Shown: piece by piece, positions 23,860 to 33,845 of the stretch | How positions within the stretch are numbered: position 1 is the stretch's first letter | How the letters are laid out: each line of letters starts with the position of its first letter | Source: Trogon surrucura | Taxonomy: Eukaryota > Chordata > Aves > Trogoniformes > Trogonidae | Direction: 5' to 3' | Length of the DNA: 64,000 bases | NCBI GenBank assembly: GCA_020746105.1 | Contig: CM036622.1 | Location: forward strand, 19,569,487 to 19,633,486 | Made by a program: the position numbers and the translations under genes | The notes under the pieces: generated by a model | The model's database searches: none | What the model saw: the letters and a program-made list of their open reading frames with translations, nothing else | What the model was told of the DNA's origin: nothing

Positions 23860-24578
23860 CCAAAACGAACCAAAAAAAACACAAGACACTTTGGCACATT
23901 TTCTTAAACTAGAACTGAACAGAGATGAAAGTTATGGCAAGATAAGCCTCTATAAACCTGCTCTCATTAGAAATTATTTCTGGTTTAACTGCACTGTAAC
24001 AGACTGGGCCCATTTTGCTGCAGTTCCAAGGGAATGCCACAAGCAACTGTCTTGTTCTTCCTCCCAACTTGGTTATATTTGGCCCCAATATGCCCAAGTT
24101 CTCAGGTGTTGTCATCCTTCCCTTGCTTTCTTTACAGTTTAAGGTTTATGGGCTTCCTTAAACAAGTTACATTTAAAAGTTACACTAAATAGACAGGAGT
24201 GCATTATCTTAAGGACCTGCATTTATCAAGTACTGATTCTGCTTCAGTTTGCTACTGAAGTTCCTGTTTAAATAGTTCTGGGAAAGACAAGATTGCTTCA
24301 GAGGCTGAACCCAAAACAGCCGCACTAACCGCTGATAACAGTTTATCACACAGAAAAGTTTTACCAAGAGCCACTGGTTTAACCTGGCAGAGTGAAATTC
24401 CTTTGGGAGTTCTAGCAGACAGGTCTGTCACCCGTATGTGTCATTCCCCAGCGGCAGAGCTAAGAGGAAGAGGCACAAACTCACTTCACCCTTCCCCAGG
24501 CCATCCCCATGAGCAGTTCATATTACTCTGAACACCTGCTCAATGTGCGACCCAGCTTCAAAGCCTTGGTTTTGATTT

Positions 24579-24594
24579 CCCCCCCCCCCCCCCC
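24579..24594. repeat. C16 homopolymer
   Basis: Sixteen C on the plus strand, G16 in TRIM71 mRNA. It could form G-quadruplex structure and is also a likely sequencing trouble spot. Confidence 0.9.
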
Positions 24595-27500
24595 TCAGCA
24601 CCACGTATATTATGATACTGGGGCATTAACCTGAGAACACACATGGAAAGACAGAGTGAGGTTTGAATCTCCTTTAAAGAATCACTTTTTAAAAGCCCCT
24701 ATGGGGCATCTGATGTTGGCATCATCTATTATGCTACTTCTTTGCATTGCATATAAAACGCTCCATTTTACAAGCTACACTACCACCTTTCCATGAGACC
24801 AAGTGTGCTTAGCACTACATGACAGAAGAGAAGGAATTATTTTCGGTAGCTAAATAGCAGTGTTTTTAAAACTGAAAAGTTCCCCAACACACGAGGTCAA
24901 ACACTTGACGTTTGGTCTGTAAGCAAATCCCAGTGAATTCAATAGATGGAAACTTAGGAGAGTTAGAAGTCATTCCTCTTCCTGACAGAGCTGGACTGGG
25001 AGTTTGTGCAAGGGCTCCACACAAAACAAAGGGCAACAACAACTTCAGTGTCTGTCACCTTCAAGGTGGTGCTACAGAGGGGCAAAAAAGTTTCTGCAGT
25101 TCAACATAATCCTCAGTGCACACTGATATATTTTTTTTTTAATGCCTGAAAAACATCTCCCTTCTAGTCCCACCAGAGAAGGGGAGAACCCAGCAAGCGT
25201 TAAAGCACAAGAGTATTTCTAGCATACTCCAACACTGACAGCTGCTCTGGTCAAGGTATTTATTAAGAGACCTGGCATTTTTATTAAGACGTGATAGGAT
25301 AAATGTGAGGACACTGCAAACTAAACATTAAAGCTTTTTAAACCAGTTTTCTTTGGTATCTAGATCTTGCAGGCTAATAGTTTTCACAGCCCAAGTTACA
25401 AATAATTCTTGGACTGAATAATACAAAACAAACACGAACATCTGTCACAACTGCAGGCCACCCTCAAGAAGGGAGGCATGTACACGAGTAAAACCTGGAA
25501 AAGCTGAAGGTAACCTCACCTTCTCTCATATCCATATTTTGAGTGGCCAAAGAAATTTAATGACAGACATCTGTATAAAAGATTATCCTTTAAAGACTAT
25601 TTTTTAAACCATGCTATCTTAAGATTAAGCCTAACTGAAACTCACTGCTTTGAAGAGTTTGCTTCCTTGAGGCTTTAGCTGAAAGGCAGCACAGTTACTT
25701 TATCCTATTTAATTTAGGTGTTTTTCTTCACCCTTCTCTCAAAAGAGGTTTTGCCATCACATGAATCAGTCTGTCTCTTTCTGGTCCTTTAGTTTAAGCC
25801 TCCTCTAAAGTGGCAGCTTATCTGTCTGCATACATCATTGGGATTTCTACAAAACCCAGAAAGTCAACACTCCTTGGAGGGGGGGAAAAGCAGCAAAAAG
25901 GAAAGTGCACCTTGTGATTTCTCACAAACTTGTAAAGAGCCTTTCAATCTCAGGTCACTTTTGTGCATGGTGGCTGGCAGAGAGATGAATCCTTTCCTTG
26001 GGCATGGTTAAAGCTCTTCATGCTTTTTGATAGCGGCCACATTTACGTTTGAGATCTCTTGCAAATGGCAAGGTAAATCCCATGGCATTGTCGAGCTTAA
26101 GGGTACTGATAGATTAATTCTTCCATTGCAGAGGGACAGGAAAGCCCTCTGGTTCCCTACTTTAACCATTCTTGTTTGCCACCAAAGGCCTTATCCAGAG
26201 GGTGAAGCAACAGCTCCGTAGAGACCACATCTGCATTAACAGCTAAAACTGGAATGCAAGAAATTGAAGAATAAAACCCCAAAATTCCAGGGACTCAAAG
26301 TCACATCTTGCTAGAGAGATCTTCGCTCTCCTAAAAAGTTTCTGCTTCTCAGAAAAGCTATGTTTATATCCCTGAAAGGGCTAACATCCCCCCCACCTCC
26401 AAGCTTTTAAGGATCATATACATTTATTTCACACAGAATTCTTTGGTACTGCCCTAGAAAAAAAGCAGCAGGATTTCACCTTGATGCAGTTTGCCTTATG
26501 CTGGTACTGGTAACTTTTCACTTGGATCTGTAGCAAGAGATACATGGAGCTACAGGCCCACCCCACCCTAAAAACTACAGTAGACCTTCCTGAATTTTTC
26601 AGTCCAGCTCTTTGGGGAAGCCAGAAGACAAAAAAAAAAACACACTATTTTTGTCACCAGTAGAGTTATTGCAATCTTCTTTAAACACAGGGAAAAAACC
26701 CCACTTGTTGACTTCTCCAAAACACACCCTGAATCTCCAAAGCTGTGCTTATTTCTTACTTTTGGAAAAAAGGTACCACTTCTGTTCTAACAAATCCATC
26801 AAACATCATACCCTTAAAGTCTTTCTATGGGGAGGGACAAAAAAAAAAGCTAGTCATTTTGCAAGAAAGTAAATCAAAAGGGTTTGATTTTCCCTGTTTC
26901 AATGCTCCTTGTAACCTCTTCTGTTATCCAGATTAGGGGCACTGATAAGAAAAAAAAAGTAACTTTTTAAAAACTAATTTAGCTTTCAGGTGAAAAGGGT
27001 AAAAAGAAATATTTAATGACAGGATACATTAAAGGAACTTTACAACTACTGCACACTAAGCCACTAAAATGAACGATTTGGTTTAAACTTAAAGAGTTTT
27101 TGTGCATTTTCATCAGCTTTACTTTGTGCTGTTGGATTATTGTGTTTCAGAAAAAAAGTACACAGAAATGCCAAAAAGATGCGAACTTGCTCTTCCCGGC
27201 GAATGAATCCCACTCACTTTCACAAAAGCATTCAAAGTCGTCTGGGAAAAAAAGACGCTGTGCTCACCAGAAAATCAAACACACTGAGGTATAAAAAGGA
27301 GAACAGGAAAAAGTTCTCTGCTGCAGCAGCAATTCAAAAAAACAAAAAGTCCCCCCTCCCATGTCCCCACCCACACAACTGCAGTATGGTCAAGAACACA
27401 AATTCTCTACAAACACCTAACGAGCACTGTCTCTGTTAAAAAAAAGTTACATAGAGCCTTTTTTTTGGCTTAGTCTACAGAACTCACTACACAAAACCAC

Positions 27501-27630
27501 CTAATGTGCACAGCAACACTTGTTTGTGCATGAAACCCCATGGCAGGGGGAAAAAGAGGTAAAACGTTCTGAACTGCGAGTGTGTGGGGATGAGAAGGGG
27601 GCAAGAAACCGGGGAAGGAAGGGAGGACAA

Positions 27631-27638
27631 TGAGGTAG
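27631..27638 (-). promoter_or_regulatory. let-7 target site (8-mer), proximal pair
   Basis: TGAGGTAG on the plus strand, CUACCUCA in the TRIM71 mRNA, about 160 nt after the stop and about 70 nt beyond the first let-7 site. Confidence 0.85.
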
Positions 27639-27707
27639 ATAGAATAACTTTACAGGCTCACTCCCTGCAGAAAAGATAAGTACATTCATCTGTAAAAAAA
27701 TTAAAGA

Positions 27708-27715
27708 TGAGGTAG
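27708..27715 (-). promoter_or_regulatory. let-7 target site (8-mer) with 3' supplementary pairing
   Basis: TGAGGTAG on the plus strand about 85 nt after the stop. In addition GTTGTAT at 27,728-27,734 equals let-7 positions 12-18, so the mRNA could pair with the microRNA 3' part across a 12-nt bulge. let-7 repression of LIN41/TRIM71 is one of the best-established animal microRNA interactions, which makes this the most credible site. Confidence 0.88.
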
Positions 27716-27762
27716 GTTTGAATCAACGTTGTATTTCTTTCATTTTTCTCTTAGAAGAATTT

Positions 27763-27769
27763 CCCTGAG
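27763..27769 (-). promoter_or_regulatory. miR-125 (lin-4 family) target site
   Basis: The plus strand reads tccctgagac at 27,762-27,771, identical to the first ten bases of miR-125, so the TRIM71 mRNA carries its complement (seed match CUCAGGG). It begins about 28 nt after the stop, beyond the region swept by terminating ribosomes. miR-125 together with let-7 is reported to repress mammalian Lin41. Confidence 0.75.
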
Positions 27770-27796
27770 ACAGTTTCTTCCTAATTCAAACACGGA

Positions 27797-29248
27797 TTAG
27801 AAGACGAGAATTCGATTGTTTCCAAAGTCGACGACTACAATCATGCCGTCAGGGGTGACGGCTATACCTGAAGGACGGTCCATCTGACCAAAGCCGCTTC
27901 CCTGAGTGCCAAACTTGCATAAAAAGCTACCATTTGACTCGAATATCTGCACCCGGTGGTTCCTGGAATCGGCCACGATGATGCGCCCCTCTTGATCCAC
28001 GGCCACCCCCTGCGGGCGCAGGAACTGCCCGTTGCCGGTGCCCTCCGAGCCCAGAAAGCGTGCCGACTGGCAGTCGGGGTGGATGACCAGAAGGCGATGG
28101 TTGTTGAAGTCTGTCACTACCAAGTGGCCCTCGTGATTGAAAGTCACACCTCGGGGGGAATCAAAGTGCTTCCAGAGTGCCCCTTCGAAACCATACTTGT
28201 TGAGAAACACACCATCAGGCCCAAACAGCTGAACGCGATGGTTGCGCGTGTCAGAGACCAGGATCTTGCCCTCGGCGTTGACGGCCACATCCCATGGGTA
28301 ATTGAATTGCCCGTTCTTCGTTCCTTTCTCCCCAAACTTCAGAATGAACTGCCCCTCAAATGTGAAGATCTGGATGCGATGATTGTCCTTGTCAGCCACA
28401 ACGATCCTACGTGAGATGTCACAGGCCACACCAGCAGGGCGATCGAACTGGCCCGGCCGAGAGCCCAGCGTGCCAAACTTGTGGTGGAAGGTGCCGCACG
28501 GTTTGAACACCTGGATGCGGTTATTACTACGGTCAGCAACAATGATGTAACCCTCTTTATCTACAGTAACGCCCCAGGGGCGGCAGAGTTTGCCGTCGCT
28601 GTCTCCCTCACTGCCAAAGGAGAGCCCTGGCAGCCCGATGCCAATGTAGCTGCGCCCAGATTTCACCATGACTTTGAACGGGCTGTTCTCAATGTGTTGG
28701 TTGCACATCATCACAGATACCAGGTGCTCTCCCTCTAGCTGTGGACGGTAGCTGACCAGGTAGGTCCCGTTCTGCTGATCGCTGACATCTGCCCCAAAAA
28801 GGTTTCCATCTGGGCCCATCACCACCGCAGAGATCATGTCACCTCCTGACAGGCGAGGTTCACCATCGTGGTCGTAGCCTATCACCGTGAAAGAGGCCAC
28901 TTTGCCCTGCAGCGCACGCTTGAGGCCTTCCCCAGTGGCTTTGGTCAGAGGAGCAAACGCTCCGCTGCTGACAAAGCCCATTGACTTAATGGCCATGTAC
29001 AATGCCTGGTCAGGGGGGGTGAACATGATCCTGTCATCTTCCTGTGGCTGGAGAAAGCCTCTCACGTTCTTCAGCTCCTGCACCTGAGCCAGCATGCGGT
29101 CCCGAGCCAGAAGAATATCCATGGTACGACCCTCCTCCAGGACCTGCTGCACAGCACTAATGGTGTTGTCCAGCTTATTTAGGTTCTGACGTAACTTTTC
29201 AACTTGCAAGTAGAGTGACTTGGCCTTGACTTGACGAATCTTTTCCAC
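27797..29248 (-). CDS. TRIM71: TRIM71 last coding exon: filamin domain and six NHL repeats
   Basis: TRIM71 (LIN41) is an RNA-binding E3 ligase-family protein that keeps embryonic and stem cells proliferative by repressing target mRNAs in the cytoplasm. This exon encodes 483 residues, the same length as the human counterpart. Exon residues 1-65 finish the coiled coil ([20 protein letters not shown]). About 113-200 form the filamin/ABP280 domain ([20 protein letters not shown] to [10 protein letters not shown]). About 205-483 form six NHL blades, each with the GxxxxGQFxxPxGVAV, DxxGxIxVADxxNxRIQxF pattern. Exon residues R223 and R411 correspond by count to human R608 and R796, NHL residues altered in congenital hydrocephalus. 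The acceptor is cttccccaag at 29,249; the stop TAA is at 27,797-27,799. The open frame continues upstream of 29,248 into intron, so the MFLCYG start it offers is not real. Confidence 0.98.
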   Translation of the reverse strand: MEKIRQVKAKSLYLQVEKLRQNLNKLDNTISAVQQVLEEGRTMDILLARDRMLAQVQELKNVRGFLQPQEDDRIMFTPPDQALYMAIKSMGFVSSGAFAPLTKATGEGLKRALQGKVASFTVIGYDHDGEPRLSGGDMISAVVMGPDGNLFGADVSDQQNGTYLVSYRPQLEGEHLVSVMMCNQHIENSPFKVMVKSGRSYIGIGLPGLSFGSEGDSDGKLCRPWGVTVDKEGYIIVADRSNNRIQVFKPCGTFHHKFGTLGSRPGQFDRPAGVACDISRRIVVADKDNHRIQIFTFEGQFILKFGEKGTKNGQFNYPWDVAVNAEGKILVSDTRNHRVQLFGPDGVFLNKYGFEGALWKHFDSPRGVTFNHEGHLVVTDFNNHRLLVIHPDCQSARFLGSEGTGNGQFLRPQGVAVDQEGRIIVADSRNHRVQIFESNGSFLCKFGTQGSGFGQMDRPSGIAVTPDGMIVVVDFGNNRILVF

Positions 29249-31773
29249 CTTGGGGAAGGGGGGAAGAGAAAAGCACAGGCACATCAGGAAAGACAACCCG
29301 TAACACAGAAACATGTTCCAGTGTAGTTCCTCCGCATAAACTTGCGCAGTTGTTGCAGCACATTGACCGAACTGTGGAATAAAACATTTACCCCAAATTC
29401 AGGATTATTATTCTCCCCTACCCTTCAGCTGAAATTGTACATTCTTACTCTGCACATCTGCTGCATCAGAGTGCCATTTGAAAGGAAGAGTCACTTGCTT
29501 ACGAATAATGATTTTCTTCAAATGAGTCTTCTTCTAGCAGGTATCTGACAGATACTTAAGACTCCAGGGGAAAGGGAAGTCACTACAGGCTCTCAAGAAA
29601 GAGCACAGGCTTCTCTAACCAGAATTGAGACCGATTCCAGAAGGTAGGGTGTTATCACACAACATCTATCTCCAGGGAATTTTAGGGTCCAATTATTTTT
29701 AGCATTTTCTTGCAAATACCGGCAGACATGCTGAGCTGGTGCTTTACAACAGGATGCTCTGTAACGCCACTTCAAATGACACAGAAGGTTGCTGATCATC
29801 CCTGCCTGGAAGGCTAGTGCTCATACAAAAATGATCCATTTGTAACTATTTTATGTAAGCCTGTGTTTATCTTTACTCATGGGAGGGGGAAAAAAAAAAA
29901 GTCATTTTAGACCGTCTGGCAAAGACTTGTCTTATAAAGCAATTGCATGTTTCATTAGTTTTATTGGTGCAACGTCCTTACATCTGAATACCTGCTTGAC
30001 TGCAGAACAATGCCAACAACATACATTAATGAGGGACAGTCACTCACTGTGCGAAGACTCCTTGGTCTGACTAGGTCACTGACCGGATAAATGTACAAAA
30101 CATTTAAAGTCTAGGCATGAGGATCTTACCACACTGTCTAAAAAAATCCAGAGATGCTTCCTCCACTAGATTTCCAAAAGAGGTTACTAATCTTCAGTCT
30201 TAATCCCTGGCCTCAGCTTTGGTACCCAAAATTATTCACTAACACAGGAGGACTTAATTCCAGCAGAAAAAGCTGAGTGTATTATTTACCAACGAGTAGT
30301 TTGCTTCTTAAAACTGTGTTTTATAACTTGAAGAGAACTTGCTCTCAGTGCAGAAATTCCAATAAAGTGCATTTATCCAGCCTCTTGGAATATGAATAGC
30401 TTAGGGGCAGCTCCAAGTTCTTGTATACCAGGAATACTTCAAGAGAAGGCTGCCAAGCTTCTTGTGCAAGGTTAACAGTGGGAAGTGAACTTAACTCCCT
30501 CCATTCAAACATCTCAGAAAAAAGTAGCATTAGAAGTACAATAACTACATAAAGTGCATTTCTAATTTTGCCACTGACACTTGTAAAAACTACCAAAGAA
30601 TTTCAGGGGATTAGCCTTGCTATGACTAGAGCAGTTCCATGCCAAGAACGAGTATTACCAGAAAATTATTGTTCTAATCAATGTTAATGGAGAAGAGGCA
30701 GGGGAGGAGTACTTCAGTACAACCACACATACATGCCACCATCCTGCCTGCTCTGCAATCACAGGCAGCAGCTACACAGCCCCTGGTTTCCTGCCACACC
30801 TGATCTGGTGCAGCTGAATACAGGTGCATTCTCAATTTACTCCTAAAATTTTCCCATCTTGTGAACACATTTTTGTCCCCTATACCAGTATGAGCAATCT
30901 CATGGGAGAGATCAGGGGCTCACTGATCTAGAAGACCTAATCCAACAGCACAGTGGGTTTCTGTTCAATTCTACAAGTGGGGCCCAAATTAATCCAAACT
31001 ACTCTGTTCTAAACAAGCAGAGAAGAGCCATGACCACTAAGTCACCTTTCCAGAATAAGAAACTCTGCTGTTACTTCCTTTCCTCCTCCCAAAATACCAC
31101 ACATGCATCATGGACGAAGAGAGCGTAGGAATGTGGGATTGTGCTGGAGAGTATTCTTTCCCTCTACTAGTAAAAAAAGTAAAAATCAGAGGGACACTAC
31201 CTTGATTGCGAATAAAGTAAGCTTTTAGGTGTGGAGCCAATGGAAGTTAGCCTTGTATAATTTCTACTGGCCTTTCTACGTAAGGACACAGCACATACAG
31301 ATTTGCTCCTTTTGTTTGAGAAGTGGATTGTGTGAGAAAACATATACTACACATACCTACTCTAATTCTACAGCAACGCATTAAAGAGGTTTTAAAGCCA
31401 TTCTTTAAAGACGGCATTTAAAGACAATCTCTTCTCAGGTCAGCACCGAGATGAGGCACAGCTGTGGAGCCAGCAGAGGGAGTGCCTGCCCTGCTCCTGA
31501 GGCTGAGCTTGTGTGCAGATACAGCAGGTTCCTGGCAAAACCCAACCCTTTCTCAGATTAAGAGATGCCTTCAGCATAAAACCAATCAGGGACAAAATCC
31601 AGCATCCAGCTAACCTATAGAAAAATGAGTTCACAGTAAATTGTCGCTTTTCAGTTCAGTGTTCCTGGAGCAGATCTCAAGACACTGGCCGTGTACTAGC
31701 TAAATAAAGCACACTTCACTTCCAAAAGGCGCTGGTCAGCAGTTCTAACCATCGATGTATGGTGCATACATAC
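29249..31773 (-). other. TRIM71 intron 3
   Basis: Intron of 2,525 bp, donor gtatgt and acceptor cttccccaag on the minus strand. An A11 run lies near 29,890. I saw no named repeat or RNA gene. Confidence 0.88.
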
Positions 31774-31908
31774 CTTCCACAGCAGCTCACACTCCCGCTC
31801 TTCCAAGGCCTTCTTATGTCTGGTAGTCACTGCTTTCACTTCAGACTGTACTACTTTTGCTTTCATCTCAACCTGCTCCGCCACAGCCTGGGCCTGTTCA
31901 ATACTCAG
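31774..31908 (-). CDS. TRIM71: TRIM71 coiled-coil exon
   Basis: A 135-nt exon of exactly 45 codons, phase 0 at both ends. Residues: [45 protein letters not shown]. The heptad-like spacing of hydrophobic and charged residues forms the TRIM coiled coil used for oligomerisation. The acceptor reads ttttcccatccag and the donor gtatgt on the minus strand. It joins directly to VEKIRQ in the last exon, giving the continuous ELLWKVEKIRQ seen in vertebrate TRIM71. Confidence 0.97.
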
Positions 31909-32850
31909 CTGGATGGGAAAAAAGAAAAAAACCCCACAATTAAGGCTCAGCCAAACCACTTAGAAATGCATGAGAGGACTGCTGCTTACATTTTATTACA
32001 CCGTCAGGTAAAGGAATAAAGTGCCAACTCAATTTTTTTTACCAGGCCTTTGCCCATTTCATACATTAGAGCCTGAAATTTGACTTTTTTTAAAATATGT
32101 CTATTACACAGACTTTATGCTTTCATTGTACAATGCACCCACATCACAGGACTGAATTCCCTGTGCAACTCCAGCAAGCAGGAACTCGGACAAGAGACTC
32201 GCACAGAAATTCACCACGTTTTCCTACACGTAGAGGACCCACTTTGTCTCAGAGTCTGCTGCTAGTAAGAAATGACACTGTACAGAACAGATCATTTTAT
32301 CTATGCATCTGTGCTGCACAGAAAAACCTCTAATAGGATGTGAAGTTACCCAATTTTGAAAGAAAAAAATCAAAGATTAGATGATTATCATTAAAAAGCA
32401 TTCATATAGTTATTCACACATTTGGCAACCAAATACTTTTTAATACCACCTTGTAACAGCAGTATTTTAAAAGCATTCTGGAAGGAATATCATTTCTTTC
32501 CTCCAGGACAAAAAAAATCCTTTAAAAATTCCTCCCAAACTGCTCCTGGTTTCAAAAAATATTACAGAAATGTGCATAAAACCAAACAAGATAAAGAGCA
32601 GGTAAATCTGAAGGATCACAGTTCCCAATGGAATCATTAAATAGCACCAGATAACTGAATCTTTTCAACACCTCTGTCACACAGTGAACCAACATTAATA
32701 TGCAGGTGAGGTTCTCAACCCTAAGAGGTTAAAAAGATACTCGTTTATTAGTTACAGAATTCTAGAACAAAATGACAGTAGGTGAAGATACTGTTGTCTA
32801 GAAAAGAGAAGTGTCAGGGGTATCTTACCAATGTATACAAACAGCTGAAG

Positions 32851-33150
32851 AGAGGGTGCAGAGAGGACTGAGCTAGGCTCTTCCCAGTGGTGCCCAGTGA
32901 CTGCACCAGAGCCACTGGGCACCAACTGAAACACAGGAGGTTCCCTCTGAACATCAGGAAACACTTTTTCATTGTGACGGTGACTGAGCACTGGCACAAC
33001 CCAGAGAAACTGCCGAGTTTCCATCTTTGGAGATATTCAAAAGCAACCTGTGTGTGGTCCTGGGCAACTGGCTCTAGGCAGCCCTGCAGGGGGGTTGGTC
33101 AAGACTTGCAGAGGTCCCTTACAACCTCAACCACCCTGTGGCTCTGTGAC
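32851..33150 (+). mobile_element. CR1 LINE 3' fragment (plus)
   Basis: Diverged, plus-oriented CR1: gcagagaggactgagctagg, cttcccagtggtgcccagtg, gtgactgagcactggcacaa, ttggtcaagacttgcagagg, ctctgtgac. It faces the minus-oriented copy at 33.35 kb, their 3' ends about 200 bp apart. Edges are approximate. Confidence 0.87.
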
Positions 33151-33351
33151 CGTGTCATCAAGTATTTACTTTTTTTCTCTTCTCTTAAGCTTGACACATC
33201 GCAGTATTTGTATTTCTAGAATTTTAATATTAAGCAACATATCCAAGAATCTAAATCACTACCAGCACACTACATGACTGTAACAGCTCAACAAGTTGTT
33301 GACAACAGAGAATCCAACCCAAACTCACCTTCATTTCCCACATGAGAAAAT

Positions 33352-33845
33352 CCTAGTACGGATTGGCTTGGAAGGGACCTTAAAGATCATCTCATTCTAA
33401 TCCCCCTGCCATGGGCAGAGACACCTCCCACTAGACCAGGCTGCTCAAAGCCCCATCCAGCCTCATCTTGAACACTTCCAGGGACGAGGTATCTACAGCT
33501 TCTCTGGGTAACCTGCTCCAATGTCTCACCACCCTCACAGAAAAGAGTTTCTTCCTAAAATCTAAACTAAACTAACTCTCTTTCCGTTTAAAAGTGTTAC
33601 CTGTTACCCTATCACAACAGTCTCTGACAAAGAGTCCTTCCCATTCTTTCATGCAGCCCCTTCAGGTACTGGAAGGCCACTATAAGGTCTCCCTGGAGCC
33701 TTCTCTTCTCCAGGCTGACCACCACCAACTCTTTCAGCCTGACCACACAGGAGGGGTGCTCCAGCCCCTTGATCATCTTTGTGGACTCCTCAGGACTCAC
33801 TCCAACAGGCCCATGTCCTTTCTATATGTTGGAGGTTCCAGAGCT
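33352..33845 (-). mobile_element. CR1 LINE 3' fragment (minus)
   Basis: Antisense CR1: ggcttggaagggaccttaaa, gatcatctcattctaatccc, ggctgctcaaagccccatcc, cacttccagggacgaggtat, agtttcttcctaaaatctaa, through ggtgctccagccccttgatc to about 33,845. On the minus strand a short remnant (33,612-33,800) reads like the CR1 ORF2 C-terminus with stops. Confidence 0.88.

Larger units (their letters stand above)
20295..27796 (-). other. TRIM71: TRIM71 3' UTR (long form)
   Basis: Sequence directly downstream of the TRIM71 stop on the minus strand. No splice-linked coding sequence is seen on either strand. Two well-formed poly(A) signals give candidate lengths of about 6.3 kb and 7.5 kb; human TRIM71 also has a 3' UTR of several kb. 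The region holds four let-7 8-mer sites and one miR-125 site, listed separately. It also contains homopolymers that would read U25 (23,835-23,859), G16 (24,579-24,594) and U20 (20,536-20,555) in the mRNA. The UTR extent is inference; RNA data would settle it. Confidence 0.75.

Noticed and set aside
27956-28414. 152-codon plus-strand open frame
   Set aside because: It is the antisense shadow of the TRIM71 NHL exon; the minus-strand frame is clearly the coding one.
29249-29314. N-terminal extension MFLCYG... of the large TRIM71 frame
   Set aside because: It is intron sequence read through the cttccccaag acceptor; the preceding exon (ELLWK) joins at 29,248.
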